A stretch of DNA of 64,000 nt from positions 78,249-142,248 of the forward strand of contig CACNIG010000003.1 of assembly GCA_902620455.1 (NCBI GenBank). The letters run 5' to 3'. Origin of the DNA: an uncultured Bacteroidota bacterium (lineage in GTDB: Bacteria > Bacteroidota > Bacteroidia > Flavobacteriales > Flavobacteriaceae). The notes beneath the pieces are model-generated. The model was not told the DNA's origin, made no database searches, and was given only the letters and a program-made list of their open reading frames with translations. This document shows positions 28,136 to 38,996 of this stretch, in pieces. A program made the position numbers and the translations under genes. How positions within the stretch are numbered: the first letter of the stretch is position 1; every line of letters begins with the position of its first letter.

Positions 28136-29386
28136 TTATATTAAAAGACGAAGCGTGTCTGGTTTTTCATTTAAATATTCTCCAAAGAAACCATTTTCTT
28201 TCATTTTTTTCATCAAGTCTGATAAATCTTTAGAAAATTTTAACTCTATTCCAACAATCGCTGTTGTATACTCTCTATTATTCTTTTTTACGTACTCAAA
28301 AAAAGTAATATCATCATTTTGACCTAATACGTTGTTGACAAATTCTCTAAGCGCCCCTTTTCTTTGAGGAAATTTTACAATAAAATAATGTTTTAAATTG
28401 GAGTAAAGCAAAGCTCGCTCTTTTATTTCAGCCATTCTAGTAATATCATTGTTACCTCCACAAATGAGTACACCAATATTCTTATCTGAGATATCTTTAT
28501 CATAAATTTCGAGAGCAGAAATACCAATTGCTCCAGCTGGCTCAACAACTATTCCATCCTTATTGTATAACTCAAGTATGGTTTGGCATATTTTACCTTC
28601 AGGGACAATTATTAAGTCATCTAAATGCTCTTTGCAAATCTCAAAAGGTATTACACCAATCTTTTTTATTGATACACCATCTACAAAATTGTCAATTTTT
28701 TTTAATTCAATAATCTTGTTTTGCTTCAAAGAATCAGACATGGCTGGAGCTCCTTGAGCTTCAACTCCAATAATTTTTGTTTTAGGAGATAACTCTTTAA
28801 ATACAGATATAATACCCGCAATTAGACCTCCCCCACCAATTGGGATAACCAAATAATCAAAATGTTTATCAATTTGATCTAAAATTTCGAGTGCAACAGT
28901 ACCCTGTCCCTCTATTACCTCCTTATCATCAAAAGGATGAATAAATACAGTATCATTATCCAATTGCTTTTGCGCTTCTTTTTGAGCATCATCAAAAGTA
29001 TCTCCAACTAAAATAATTTCAATAAAATCACCCCCAAACATTTTTACTCTTTCCACTTTTTGTTTTGGCGTTGTTTCAGGCATATATATCGTACCAAATA
29101 TTTTTAATTTGTTACATGAATAGGCAACACCTTGAGCGTGATTACCCGCACTTGCACATATAATTTTTTTTCCATCTTGGGTATCTTCCAGATTTAATGA
29201 TTTAATTTTGTTAAAAGCTCCCCTAATCTTAAAAGAACGAACTTTTTGAAGATCTTCTCTTTTAAAAAAAATTCTACAATTTAATTTTTCTGATAATCTC
29301 TCGTTAAGATTAAGCGGAGTAACAATAGAAACATCTCTAAGATTTTCAGATGCTTTTCTAACTCCTTTTAAATCAGGTATATGCAT
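28136..29386 (-). CDS. ilvA: Threonine dehydratase, biosynthetic type with ACT-like tail
   Basis: A 416-residue PLP enzyme that deaminates threonine to 2-oxobutyrate for isoleucine. The PLP lysine lies in [13 protein letters not shown], the substrate loop is [14 protein letters not shown], and the phosphate-binding glycine loop is [12 protein letters not shown] single C-terminal ACT-like regulatory region (about 335-416: [20 protein letters not shown]) follows, shorter than the double module of E. coli IlvA. It lies 1 nt after ilvC in the ilv operon. Confidence 0.95.
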   Translation of the reverse strand: MHIPDLKGVRKASENLRDVSIVTPLNLNERLSEKLNCRIFFKREDLQKVRSFKIRGAFNKIKSLNLEDTQDGKKIICASAGNHAQGVAYSCNKLKIFGTIYMPETTPKQKVERVKMFGGDFIEIILVGDTFDDAQKEAQKQLDNDTVFIHPFDDKEVIEGQGTVALEILDQIDKHFDYLVIPIGGGGLIAGIISVFKELSPKTKIIGVEAQGAPAMSDSLKQNKIIELKKIDNFVDGVSIKKIGVIPFEICKEHLDDLIIVPEGKICQTILELYNKDGIVVEPAGAIGISALEIYDKDISDKNIGVLICGGNNDITRMAEIKERALLYSNLKHYFIVKFPQRKGALREFVNNVLGQNDDITFFEYVKKNNREYTTAIVGIELKFSKDLSDLMKKMKENGFFGEYLNEKPDTLRLLI

Positions 29387-29387
29387 T

Positions 29388-30863
29388 TTATAATGCTTTT
29401 TTCATTGAAGTCATATGTTGTCTTAATTCATCACCAATGATTTCAATAGAGTGGAATCTAATAGATTCATTGATTTCAATTAATTTTTCATTATCAATTG
29501 AATTCGAAGCATTAGACATTTGATCTGAACCAATTACATCACTATTAAGTTTTTTGAAGAAACTGGATAATAATGGAATTGCGTCATTATTAAAAAGATA
29601 GCAACCATATTCTGCTGTATCTGAAATTATATGATTCATTTCGTACAGTTTTTTTCTGGATACTAAATTTGCAATTAAAGGAAGTTCGTGTAGGGATTCA
29701 TAATAAGCAGATTCTTCCTTGATACCAGCCTCTACCATGGTTTCATAGGCAAGTTCAACCCCAGCTTTTACAAATGCAACCATCAATATTCCATTATCAA
29801 AATACTCCTGTTCAGATATTTCATCTTTAGTTGGATTGGTTTTCTCAAAGGATGTTTGATTTGTCTCTTCTCTCCAATTTAAAAGCTCTTTATCATCATT
29901 TTCCCAATCTTTCATCATTGTTTCAGAAAAATTTCCTGATAATATATTATCCATATGTTTGATAAATAATGGTGATAATATATTTTTCAGTTCTTCTGAT
30001 AATTCATATGCCCTGACTTTTGCTGGATTTGAAAGCCTATCCATCATGTTTGTTATTCCACCGTGTTTTAAGGCTTCCGTAATTGTTTCCCATCCATGTT
30101 GAATCAACTTTGCAGCATATTGTGGATTAGTTCCAAGTTCCACCATTCTGTCAAATGACAAAATAGAACCTGTCTGAAGCATTCCACATAAAATTGTCTG
30201 TTCACCCATTAAGTCTGATTTTACCTCCGCAACAAATGAAGAATCAAGTACTCCAGCTTTATGAGATCCAAGTGAAACTGCATAAGCTTTTGCTGCATCG
30301 AAACCAATATTATTTTTATCATTTTCTGGATGCACAGCTATTAATGTGGGAACTCCAAAGCCTCTGAGATATTCCTCTCTTACCTCTGAGCCAGGTGATT
30401 TTGGTGCAACCATTATTACAGTTATATCTTCTCGAACTTTAATTCCTTCTTCTACAATATTGAATCCATGGGAGTACGATAATATTGAATTTTTTTTCAT
30501 TATTGGCATAAGTTGTTCAACCACAGGAGTATGATTTTTATCTGGAGTTAGGTTTATAACTAAATCAGAATTTGGTATTATTTCATCAAAATTTCCAACA
30601 TTGAAATCATTTGAAGATGCATTTATAAAAGACTGTCTTTTAGAGTCTATTGATGATTGTCTTAAAGCATAGGATATGTCTAAACCAGAATCTCTCATAT
30701 TCAATCCTTGATGTAACCCCTGAGCACCGCATCCTACTATAGCAATTTTTTTATCTTTTAGAAAATTAACACCATTTTGAAACTCAGACGAGTCCATAAA
30801 CCTACATTTACCTAATTGCATAAGTTTTTCTCTAAATGATAGACTATTAAAGTAATTCTTCAT
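29388..30863 (-). CDS. ilvC: Ketol-acid reductoisomerase, class II (long form)
   Basis: A 491-residue NADPH- and Mg-dependent enzyme that rearranges and reduces acetolactate and acetohydroxybutyrate. The dinucleotide-binding loop is [21 protein letters not shown]. Length and the duplicated C-terminal knotted region ([19 protein letters not shown]) mark the class II form, as in E. coli, rather than the roughly 330-residue class I form. It lies 5 nt after ilvN. Confidence 0.97.
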   Translation of the reverse strand: MKNYFNSLSFREKLMQLGKCRFMDSSEFQNGVNFLKDKKIAIVGCGAQGLHQGLNMRDSGLDISYALRQSSIDSKRQSFINASSNDFNVGNFDEIIPNSDLVINLTPDKNHTPVVEQLMPIMKKNSILSYSHGFNIVEEGIKVREDITVIMVAPKSPGSEVREEYLRGFGVPTLIAVHPENDKNNIGFDAAKAYAVSLGSHKAGVLDSSFVAEVKSDLMGEQTILCGMLQTGSILSFDRMVELGTNPQYAAKLIQHGWETITEALKHGGITNMMDRLSNPAKVRAYELSEELKNILSPLFIKHMDNILSGNFSETMMKDWENDDKELLNWREETNQTSFEKTNPTKDEISEQEYFDNGILMVAFVKAGVELAYETMVEAGIKEESAYYESLHELPLIANLVSRKKLYEMNHIISDTAEYGCYLFNNDAIPLLSSFFKKLNSDVIGSDQMSNASNSIDNEKLIEINESIRFHSIEIIGDELRQHMTSMKKAL

Positions 30864-30868
30864 TGTGT

Positions 30869-31402
30869 TTATTTTTGGTTTTTAAAAGTATTTAAAATTT
30901 CTGATATTCCCATCTTTTCTTTTGAAACAGCAATTCTTCCTGATCTTGTAAATTGTAAAAGACCATATGATTTTAAATCCTTGTATAGTTTCTCAGTATC
31001 ATCCCTAAATCCTGTTTTTTCGATAACAAAAAATTCTGGATTTACAGTAACTATTCTTGCATTCGAATCCTTAATGACGTTTTGGATATGTCTTTCCTCA
31101 AATAAGGAAGAGGATTTCATTTTGTAGAGAGCTGACTCTTGAAATATTGTTTCTGAATCAGTATGATAAAATGCTTTTATAACTTCTACTTGTTTCTCAA
31201 TTTGTTTTACAACTTTTTCAACGCCAGACTTGGTCATTTTTACAACTATAATAAATCTAAAAACATCCTTAATTTCTGACTCAGAAGTACTAAAACTCTC
31301 GATATTTATATGTCTTTTGAGAAAAATAGCAGATAATCTGTGAAGCAGACCAACATTATTCTCAGTGTAAACAGATATTGTAAAATTCTTTTTCTTCTCC
31401 AT
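30869..31402 (-). CDS. ilvN: Acetolactate synthase small (regulatory) subunit
   Basis: A 177-residue regulatory subunit that makes acetolactate synthase sensitive to valine and raises its activity. The N-terminal ACT domain starts [30 protein letters not shown], and the C-terminal IlvN/IlvH domain contains [21 protein letters not shown]. It lies 1 nt downstream of ilvB. Confidence 0.95.
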   Translation of the reverse strand: MEKKKNFTISVYTENNVGLLHRLSAIFLKRHINIESFSTSESEIKDVFRFIIVVKMTKSGVEKVVKQIEKQVEVIKAFYHTDSETIFQESALYKMKSSSLFEERHIQNVIKDSNARIVTVNPEFFVIEKTGFRDDTEKLYKDLKSYGLLQFTRSGRIAVSKEKMGISEILNTFKNQK

Positions 31403-31403
31403 G

Positions 31404-33098
31404 TTAACTTAGTCTTACGTCTGAAACAGATGCTCCTGATGGTATCATTGGAAATACATTATCTTCTTTCTCTACACATATTTCAAGAACATATGGTTTT
31501 TTTGATTTGATCATTCTTTCTACAGCAGGCCTTAGATCCTTTCTATGATTGACTCTCTCTGAATCTAAATAATATCCTTTTGCAATTGTTACAAAGTCTG
31601 GATTAATCATTTCTGTCGAGGCATATCTTTTATCAAAAAAAAGTTGTTGCCATTGACGAACCATACCTAGAAAGTCATTATTTAAAATAACTATCTTAAC
31701 TGGGATTTGAAGCTGAAATATAGTACCTAATTCCTGAATTGTCATTTGATAACCTCCATCACCTATAACTGCAACAACCTCCCTATTCATTGCGCCCATC
31801 TTTGCACCCATTGCAGCAGGGAGAGCAAAACCCATGGTTCCTAGTCCACCTGAAGTAATATTACTTTTTGAGTGAATGAAGTTCGCATATCTGCAAGCAA
31901 CCATTTGGTGTTGTCCTACGTCAGTTACGATTATAGCCTCACCATTTGTTTGCTCGTTAATTGCAATAATAGATTCTCCCATAGTCAATCCTTTTTTTGA
32001 GGGATTTAAATCAGAGTTAATAACTTTATCAAATTCTATTTTCATTAAGTCATCAAATTTTGAAATCCACTTTTCATGAGATCTTTTTTCAATTTTCTCG
32101 GTAATTAACTTTAAAGACTCTTTACAATCTCCTATTATTGGAACTTCAACCTTAATATTTTTATTTATCTCCGCTGGGTCAATATCCAAATGAATAATTT
32201 TCGCCTGATTAGCGTAAGTTTTTGGATCTCCAGTAACTCGATCATCAAAACGCATACCAATAGCAACAAGCAAATCACACTCATTAGTCAAAAGATTTGG
32301 ACCGTAGTTACCATGCATTCCAACCATTCCTACATTAAGTTCATGAGATGTTGGGAGGGCTGACACTCCAAGAATAGTCCATGCAGCAGGTATACCAGAC
32401 TTTTCAACGAAACTTTTGAACTCGACCTCTGCATTTCCAAGTATTACTCCCTGACCCCAAACTATAAATGGTTTTTTTGCCTTATTTATTAATTTAACCG
32501 CATCATCAATAGAAGAGTTATTTATTTTAGGAAGTGGATTATAGCTTCTTATACCTTTGCATTTAGAATATTCATAATTAAATAATTCAAATTGAGCATC
32601 CTTTGTAATATCAATTAAAACAGGGCCAGGTCTACCTGATTTTGCTATGTAAAAAGCTTTTGCAAAAATCTCAGGAATTTCAGAGGCTTTTGTGATTTGA
32701 TAATTCCATTTTGTTACTGGCATTGATATACCAATAATATCAGTTTCTTGAAATGCATCGGAACCTAAAAGGTGAGATGGTACTTGACCAGTAATACAGA
32801 CTACAGGTGTAGAATCAATTTGAGCATCAGCAATTCCAGTTACAAGATTTGTAGCACCAGGGCCTGACGTGGCAATAGCTACTCCAACTTTACCAGATGA
32901 TCTTGCATAACCTTGTGCAGCATGAATAGCACCTTGTTCGTGTCTTGCAAGTATATGTTTTAGTTTATCTTGGAATTTATAAAACTCATCATAAACTGGC
33001 ATTATAGCTCCACCTGGATATCCCCATACTAAATCAACACCTTCATTTAACAATGAATGTATTACAGCTTCAGCTCCACTTATCTTTTTTTTCTTCAT
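31404..33098 (-). CDS. ilvB: Acetolactate synthase large (catalytic) subunit
   Basis: A 564-residue TPP-dependent enzyme that makes acetolactate or acetohydroxybutyrate from pyruvate and 2-oxobutyrate. The cofactor-activating glutamate is in LARHEQGAIHAAQGYAR. GDGGYQMTIQELGTIFQLQIP is the TPP-binding motif, and FAD-site segments follow VAIGMRFDDRVTG. Length is typical. It lies 4 nt downstream of ilvD and is cotranscribed. Confidence 0.97.
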   Translation of the reverse strand: MKKKKISGAEAVIHSLLNEGVDLVWGYPGGAIMPVYDEFYKFQDKLKHILARHEQGAIHAAQGYARSSGKVGVAIATSGPGATNLVTGIADAQIDSTPVVCITGQVPSHLLGSDAFQETDIIGISMPVTKWNYQITKASEIPEIFAKAFYIAKSGRPGPVLIDITKDAQFELFNYEYSKCKGIRSYNPLPKINNSSIDDAVKLINKAKKPFIVWGQGVILGNAEVEFKSFVEKSGIPAAWTILGVSALPTSHELNVGMVGMHGNYGPNLLTNECDLLVAIGMRFDDRVTGDPKTYANQAKIIHLDIDPAEINKNIKVEVPIIGDCKESLKLITEKIEKRSHEKWISKFDDLMKIEFDKVINSDLNPSKKGLTMGESIIAINEQTNGEAIIVTDVGQHQMVACRYANFIHSKSNITSGGLGTMGFALPAAMGAKMGAMNREVVAVIGDGGYQMTIQELGTIFQLQIPVKIVILNNDFLGMVRQWQQLFFDKRYASTEMINPDFVTIAKGYYLDSERVNHRKDLRPAVERMIKSKKPYVLEICVEKEDNVFPMIPSGASVSDVRLS

Positions 33099-33102
33099 AA
33101 TT

Positions 33103-34776
33103 TTATTCGTCAGTTACACACCCATTTGATGCATTTGAGACTGATTTAACATATTTATACAAAATTCCTTTTTTGATTTTAAGGTCAGGTTTAGACCAAT
33201 TTTTAATTCTATTTTTTATTTCATCATCTGAGAGATCTACAAAAATTTGATTATTTTCAGAATCAATGGTAATAATATCTCCATTTTCTACAATTGCAAT
33301 TACTCCACCATCAAAAGCTTCAGGAACAATATGACCTACAACAAAACCATGAGTACCTCCCGAAAATCTTCCATCAGTAATTAATGCAACATCTTTACCA
33401 AGACCAGCTCCCATTATAGCAGAGGTAGGCTTTAACATTTCTGGCATGCCAGGACCTCCTTTTGGTCCTTCATATCTAATTACAACAACATCTCCTTTTT
33501 TAACCCACGATTCTGCTATTGCAGTCAAACATTCAAACTCACTGTCAAAAACTTTAGCTGGACCTGAAAATTTCAATCCCTCCTTACCTGTAATCTTTGC
33601 AACACATCCCTCTTCAGCTAGATTTCCTTTTAGAATTTGTATATGGCCAGATTCTTTGATCGGATTACTAAAGGAAAAAATTATATCACTAGACTTTAGA
33701 TCAGGTGATTTAATTTTTGAGAGGTTCTCTTCTAGAGTTTTACCAGTAACTGTCATACAATCTCCATTAAGCATGTTATTCTCTAGCATGTATTTAAGAA
33801 CGGATGGAACTCCTCCAATTTTATGAAGATCCTTCATTAAATACTTTCCACTAGGTTTAAGATTAGCAATGTAAGGGGTTGAGTCGCTGATTTCTTGAAA
33901 ATAATCAATCGATAAATCTAAATTTGCAGCTCTCGAAATTGCAAGAAAGTGTAAAACTGCATTAGTTGAGCCACCTAGAACAGTTATAAGTCTTAATGCG
34001 TTCTCTAAAGATTTTCTTGTTACAATATCAGAGGGTTTAATATCTTTTTCTATTAGTAACTTAATTGAAGATCCTAATTGAGCACATTCACTGACTTTTT
34101 CATTACTTATTGCAGGATTAGATGAATTATAAGGAAGAGACATACCCAGGGCTTCAATTGCTGATGCCATAGTATTGGCAGTATACATTCCACCACATGC
34201 TCCTGCACCAGGACATGCATTTTTAATTACATTCTTATATTCTTTATCATCTATCTTACCTGATACCTTCTCACCCCATGCTTCAAATGCTGAAACAACG
34301 TCTAATTCTTTGTTGTTATAACAGCCTGAGTCAATTGTTCCTCCGTAGACAAGTATACTTGGCCTATCAAGCCTTAACATAGCCATCAATGCACCGGGCA
34401 TGTTTTTATCACAACCAACGACAGTTACTAGACCATCATAAGACATAGCTTGAACAACAGTTTCCATGGAATCAGCAATAATATCCCTAGATGGAAGAGA
34501 ATATCTCATGCCAAAAGTTCCCATAGAAATACCATCACTTACCCCTATTGTATTGAATATTAATCCAACATATTCAGAGGCAGAAATACTATTTTTAATC
34601 TTAACTGATAGATCATTTAAATGCATGTTACAAGGGTTACCTTCATAGCCAGTGCTTGCGATACCAATAAATGGTTTATCAAAGTCTTCTTCAGATAAAC
34701 CAATGGCATGCAGCATAGCTTGAGCAGCTGGCTGAGAGTCATCTTTTGTTACTACTCGACTGAATTTGTTATACAT
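33103..34776 (-). CDS. ilvD: Dihydroxy-acid dehydratase
   Basis: A 557-residue iron-sulfur enzyme that dehydrates dihydroxy acids to the 2-oxo acids of valine and isoleucine. Cluster cysteines are visible in [22 protein letters not shown] and [17 protein letters not shown], and the C-terminal [15 protein letters not shown] segment is diagnostic. It is the first gene of the ilv operon. Its upstream region holds a mini-ORF encoding MVIILSYN that stops 5 nt before the ATG, and no clear TAnnTTTG promoter. Confidence 0.97.
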   Translation of the reverse strand: MYNKFSRVVTKDDSQPAAQAMLHAIGLSEEDFDKPFIGIASTGYEGNPCNMHLNDLSVKIKNSISASEYVGLIFNTIGVSDGISMGTFGMRYSLPSRDIIADSMETVVQAMSYDGLVTVVGCDKNMPGALMAMLRLDRPSILVYGGTIDSGCYNNKELDVVSAFEAWGEKVSGKIDDKEYKNVIKNACPGAGACGGMYTANTMASAIEALGMSLPYNSSNPAISNEKVSECAQLGSSIKLLIEKDIKPSDIVTRKSLENALRLITVLGGSTNAVLHFLAISRAANLDLSIDYFQEISDSTPYIANLKPSGKYLMKDLHKIGGVPSVLKYMLENNMLNGDCMTVTGKTLEENLSKIKSPDLKSSDIIFSFSNPIKESGHIQILKGNLAEEGCVAKITGKEGLKFSGPAKVFDSEFECLTAIAESWVKKGDVVVIRYEGPKGGPGMPEMLKPTSAIMGAGLGKDVALITDGRFSGGTHGFVVGHIVPEAFDGGVIAIVENGDIITIDSENNQIFVDLSDDEIKNRIKNWSKPDLKIKKGILYKYVKSVSNASNGCVTDE

Positions 34777-34968
34777 AATATTTAATTATATGATAAAATT
34801 ATTACCATGATACCATCTTTCCGTATCTTTTTACATAATTTAACTATGTTCAAAGAAATATTTTATGTCATAAAATACTAATATTTAATATTTTAATAAA
34901 ATTAATATATCATATCCAAATTAAAAAATATCATTTTCGAATATAAATAATTAGATTTGAAATCAATT
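34777..34968. other. Intergenic region between divergent ilvD and aldehyde dehydrogenase genes
   Basis: About 190 nt, the longest non-coding stretch in the window and extremely A/T-rich. On the minus strand it carries an 8-codon mini-ORF (34808-34782) directly before ilvD. On the plus strand a TAGATTTG element (34952-34959) fits TAnnTTTG and lies just before the ATG at 34969. No terminator-like hairpin was found, so a classical attenuator between leader and ilvD is not visible. Confidence 0.4.
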
Positions 34969-36348
34969 ATGGAATATAAAGAGATTGATAACATAATTAA
35001 CTCACAAGTAAAATTTAATAAATCTAATTCTAATTCTGTGAATTATAGAATTCAAATTTTGAATTCATTATTAAAATCTATTGATAGAAATGAGGAAAAG
35101 ATTTATGATGCCTTAAAAAAAGATCTAAATAAACATGAATTTGAATCTTTTTTATCCGAGATACTTTTAGTTAAAAGAGAGATTAAATTATTCACAAATA
35201 AACTTAATAGATGGTCTAAAAAAAAGAAAGTAAGAGGCTCAATATTTAATTTTCCATCTAAAAATTATTTAGTTCCAGAACCATATGGCAATGTACTAAT
35301 CATAACACCTTGGAATTATCCTTTCCAATTATCTTTAACACCACTCATTGGTGCTATAGCAGCTGGAAATTCAGTAATAATTAAACCATCCGAGTTAGCC
35401 CCTAATACGTCCACTGTTTTAAAAGATTTAATAGAATCTGTTTTTCCAAGAAACTTGGCATGCGTAGTTGAGGGTGATGCCGAAATTGCAAAGTATTTAT
35501 TAGAAAAAAAATGGGATTATATTTTTTTTACAGGAAGTACAAGAATTGGAAAAATTATCGCTGAAAAAGCTGCAAAAAACTTAACACCAATTACACTTGA
35601 ACTTGGAGGAAAGAGCCCATGTATTGTTGATACTGGAGTGGATTTAGATAAAGTAGCTAAAAGAATTGTTTCAGGAAAATTTGTGAATTGTGGCCAAACA
35701 TGTATAGCACCTGATTATATAGTAGTTAATAATCATGTAAAAGATGAGCTAATCTCAATGATCAAAAAAAATATAATATCAACTTATGGAAATTCATCGA
35801 TTAAGTCTGACAGCTATGGAAGAATTATTAATAAAAATAATTTAGTTAGACTCAAAGAAATTTTAAATAAGAATAATGTTGAATTTGGGGGTAAAATTGA
35901 AGAAGAAAAACTTTTTATTGAACCTACTTTAATAATTGAACCAGATTTAAACTCTGAAATTATGAATGATGAAATATTTGGGCCTATTCTGCCTATTTTA
36001 TCATATGAGAATGAGAATGAAATTCAAACAATCATTGAAAAAAATCCATCACCACTTGCATTCTATATATTCTCAAAAAATCAGAAGTTCATTGATAAAC
36101 TTGTTCAAAATAATAAGTTTGGAGGGTGTGTTGTAAATGATACTTTAATTCATTATGTAAATCCAAATTTACCTTTTGGAGGTATTGGTACAAGTGGAAT
36201 GGGAGCATATAGAGGTAAGTTTTCATTTGACACATTTACACATTACAAACCTATTTTGGAAAAAAAATCAATGATCGATTTACCATTTAGGTACGGCCCC
36301 TATCCTGAATCGTTTAGTCTAATAAAAAAAATACTGGATAAACTTTAA
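34969..36348 (+). CDS. NAD(P)-dependent aldehyde dehydrogenase, class 3-like
   Basis: A 459-residue enzyme when read from the ATG at 34969; an in-frame TTG four codons upstream is less likely because it lies within a promoter-like TAGATTTG. The active site is complete: Glu211 in TLELGGKSPCIV and Cys245 in NCGQTCIAPDY, at the canonical 34-residue spacing. YGNVLIITPWNYPFQLSL and the C-terminal HYVNPNLPFGGIGTSGMG match the fatty/coniferyl aldehyde (class 3) group. The true substrate is unknown. The nitroreductase follows after 1 nt, suggesting joint aldehyde and quinone or nitro detoxification. Confidence 0.9.
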   Translation: MEYKEIDNIINSQVKFNKSNSNSVNYRIQILNSLLKSIDRNEEKIYDALKKDLNKHEFESFLSEILLVKREIKLFTNKLNRWSKKKKVRGSIFNFPSKNYLVPEPYGNVLIITPWNYPFQLSLTPLIGAIAAGNSVIIKPSELAPNTSTVLKDLIESVFPRNLACVVEGDAEIAKYLLEKKWDYIFFTGSTRIGKIIAEKAAKNLTPITLELGGKSPCIVDTGVDLDKVAKRIVSGKFVNCGQTCIAPDYIVVNNHVKDELISMIKKNIISTYGNSSIKSDSYGRIINKNNLVRLKEILNKNNVEFGGKIEEEKLFIEPTLIIEPDLNSEIMNDEIFGPILPILSYENENEIQTIIEKNPSPLAFYIFSKNQKFIDKLVQNNKFGGCVVNDTLIHYVNPNLPFGGIGTSGMGAYRGKFSFDTFTHYKPILEKKSMIDLPFRYGPYPESFSLIKKILDKL

Positions 36349-36349
36349 T

Positions 36350-37066
36350 ATGGAAAAAAGTGTGACTGATGCAATTAATTTTAGAAGATCAGTTAGGAAA
36401 TTTGACCCAAACAAAGAGATTGATACTGAGATTGTAAAAAAGTGTATTGAAAATGGTGTATTAGCTCCTACAAGTAGTAATCTACAGTTATGGGAATTCT
36501 ATCATATTACAAATAAAGATTTATTAAGAAAAGTATCTAAAATTTGTTTTGATCAACCTGCTGCAACAACAGCAAAACAGATAGTAATAACTTTAGTCAG
36601 AAGAGATCTCTGGAAAAAAAGAGCTAATCAGAATATTGATTTTTTTGATTCTAAAAAGCAAAAGCTAAACCAAAGACAATATGATTTGACTAAAAAATAT
36701 TATACTAAAGCCGTTCCATTAGTTTATAATGACTTTCTTGGTATCTACAGCTATTGTAAATATTTATTAGCAAATTTTCTAGGATTTTTTAGAGTAATGT
36801 ATAGACAACTTAGAAATTCTGATACCAGAGTTGTTGCTCACAAAAGTGCAGCTTTAGCATCTCAAAATTTTATGATAAGTATGGCAGGATTTGGATATGA
36901 TACATGTCCGATGGAAGGCTTCGATTCATTAAAATTAAAAAAGCTACTAAAACTAAATTCAAAGTCAGAGATAAACATGGTAATTGGGTGTGGAATTAGA
37001 TTAAAAGAAGGGGTTTATGGAGAAAGATTTAGGATTCCATTTGATGATGTATATTTTAGAAAATAA
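36350..37066 (+). CDS. Nitroreductase-family flavoprotein
   Basis: A 238-residue FMN-dependent oxidoreductase. FRRSVRKFDPNKEID is the FMN phosphate-binding start typical of the family, and the NGVLAPTSSNLQLWEFY segment and the C-terminal GFGYDTCPMEGFD motif are conserved. A longer internal helical insert (about 85-145) includes an aromatic, hydrophobic stretch (YCKYLLANFLGFFRVMY), which may form a lid or membrane-associating patch. The substrate is unknown. It is coupled to the aldehyde dehydrogenase and ends 1 nt before the convergent dsbD. Confidence 0.87.
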   Translation: MEKSVTDAINFRRSVRKFDPNKEIDTEIVKKCIENGVLAPTSSNLQLWEFYHITNKDLLRKVSKICFDQPAATTAKQIVITLVRRDLWKKRANQNIDFFDSKKQKLNQRQYDLTKKYYTKAVPLVYNDFLGIYSYCKYLLANFLGFFRVMYRQLRNSDTRVVAHKSAALASQNFMISMAGFGYDTCPMEGFDSLKLKKLLKLNSKSEINMVIGCGIRLKEGVYGERFRIPFDDVYFRK

Positions 37067-37067
37067 C

Positions 37068-38996
37068 TTAGTTAATTGATTCTTCTATTGATTTCTCAAG
37101 CCAATTTTGAAACTTTTTATCTGAAGTGAACTGAATTGGTTCAGATAAAATTTTACCAGAAGGAAGCATCGCAACATAGTAAGGTTGAGAAGCATTATTA
37201 AAATTTATTTGCTGAAAAAGAGACCATCTTCTTCCAATATTATTTATATACTGAATTCTTCCTGATTTATTAATGTATTTAAATTTCTCATTATCTGATA
37301 GTTCAGTTCTATCATCTACGTAAAGGGAAATTATAACATAATTATTATCTAACAACTCAAATATTTTTGGTTTTGACCATACATTTTCTTCCATTCTTCT
37401 GCAATTAGCACAGGCCCAACCTGTAAAGTCTAATAATATAATTTTATTATTCTCTATAGCATATTCTTTTCCTTCATCATAATTTTTAAAACAATTTAGA
37501 CCCAAAGGACATTCATTTTGTTTTTCATCAACAGAATAGAACTCAGGAGGAAGAATACCACTTAAGAGTCTCACATTTTTGCTATCATATATACCACTTA
37601 GTAAAAAAAATGAAAATAATAAAAACACCCATCCTGATATGCTTTTATAATTGAACTTTAGCCTACCAAAATAAGAGCCAAATAAATAGAGTGACATGGA
37701 TAGAAAAATAATAACCCAGATAAGAATGAAAATTTCACGCTTTAAAATACCCCATCCCTCAACTAAGTCTGCATTGGAAAGAAATTTAAAAGCAAGAGCA
37801 AGCTCAATAAAACCAAGAGAAACTTTAAGTTTCTTTAGCCAAATTCCTGATTTTGGGATCAGAGATAGATATTTAGGATAAAAAGCCAATAAAGTAAAAG
37901 GAAAGGCAAGTGCAACTCCAAATCCAAACATACCATATGTAAGCTGTGTTGCCCCAGATTGAGCAGATGACAGTGAACCAGCTAGTAAAGATCCTAAAAT
38001 TGGACCTGTACATGAGAATGAAACAAGAGCAAGTGTAAGTGACATGAAAAAAATTCCAATAATTCCTCCCTTATCTGATTTCTTCTCAGAACCAGATATA
38101 ATATTACTTGGAATAACTATATCAAAATATCCAAAAAATGAAATTGCAAACAAAATGAATACAACAAAGAATGTAATGTTTACATAAACATTGGTAGAAA
38201 TAGTATTAAGTATATTAGGGTTTAGGCTATCAAAAACATGAAATGGGATACTTAATAAAATATAAATTAAAACTATAAATCCACCGTAAAGTGATGCTGA
38301 AACAGCACCACTATAACTGAGTTTAGATTCATCTATAAAATAAGATACAGTCAGAGGTATCATAGGGAATACACAAGGAGTTAACAATGCTAAAAATCCT
38401 GCAAGTAAACCAAATATGAATATTTCAAAATAATTAGACTTTTCAATAAAGTTATTGGAATCATAATTTGATTTATCTAAATCAAGTTCAAGTGCACTAT
38501 ACCTTCTTACATCTTCTAAATTTACATTATCAGACTCAGTTGTAATGATACTATTATCAAAAACTACATTAAAAGTCTCATTTCTAAAAATACATAACTC
38601 ATCATCACATGATGAATAGTCAATTTCAACTTTAATTTGATTTAAATCTTTATCTAATAACTTTATATTTTGATTAAAATTGGCATCATTTTCATAATAG
38701 AACAGGTCCATTTTAAAAACATTATCAAAGCCTACTATATAATCATCCTCATTAAATAATTCGTCTGCTTCAAAATCTGAGATATTATTAATGAATTTAA
38801 ATGAGGTAGGCAGAGCACCTTCATCAGGAGAAAATTGAGAATACAATTTCCAGCCATCTAATATTGATGCACTAAAAGAAATATTGTATTCTGTATCATT
38901 GATTTTATTCACATCATATTCCCACTCAACCGGTTCAATATCCTGAGCATTTAAAGTGAAGATTGATATAAAGGTGAAAAATATTTTTCTAGTCAT
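37068..38996 (-). CDS. dsbD: Thiol:disulfide interchange protein DsbD
   Basis: A 642-residue inner-membrane electron carrier passing reducing power from cytoplasmic thioredoxin to the periplasm. A signal peptide precedes an N-terminal immunoglobulin-like alpha domain with the cysteine pair in SSCDDELCIF. A CcdA-like eight-helix core follows (LLTPCVFPMIPLTVSYF, SCTGPILGSLLAG carry the membrane cysteines). The C-terminal thioredoxin-like gamma domain has Cys529 and Cys532 in GWACANCRRMEENVW. All three redox pairs are present. It overlaps the end of tilS by 8 nt. Confidence 0.94.
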   Translation of the reverse strand: MTRKIFFTFISIFTLNAQDIEPVEWEYDVNKINDTEYNISFSASILDGWKLYSQFSPDEGALPTSFKFINNISDFEADELFNEDDYIVGFDNVFKMDLFYYENDANFNQNIKLLDKDLNQIKVEIDYSSCDDELCIFRNETFNVVFDNSIITTESDNVNLEDVRRYSALELDLDKSNYDSNNFIEKSNYFEIFIFGLLAGFLALLTPCVFPMIPLTVSYFIDESKLSYSGAVSASLYGGFIVLIYILLSIPFHVFDSLNPNILNTISTNVYVNITFFVVFILFAISFFGYFDIVIPSNIISGSEKKSDKGGIIGIFFMSLTLALVSFSCTGPILGSLLAGSLSSAQSGATQLTYGMFGFGVALAFPFTLLAFYPKYLSLIPKSGIWLKKLKVSLGFIELALAFKFLSNADLVEGWGILKREIFILIWVIIFLSMSLYLFGSYFGRLKFNYKSISGWVFLLFSFFLLSGIYDSKNVRLLSGILPPEFYSVDEKQNECPLGLNCFKNYDEGKEYAIENNKIILLDFTGWACANCRRMEENVWSKPKIFELLDNNYVIISLYVDDRTELSDNEKFKYINKSGRIQYINNIGRRWSLFQQINFNNASQPYYVAMLPSGKILSEPIQFTSDKKFQNWLEKSIEESIN

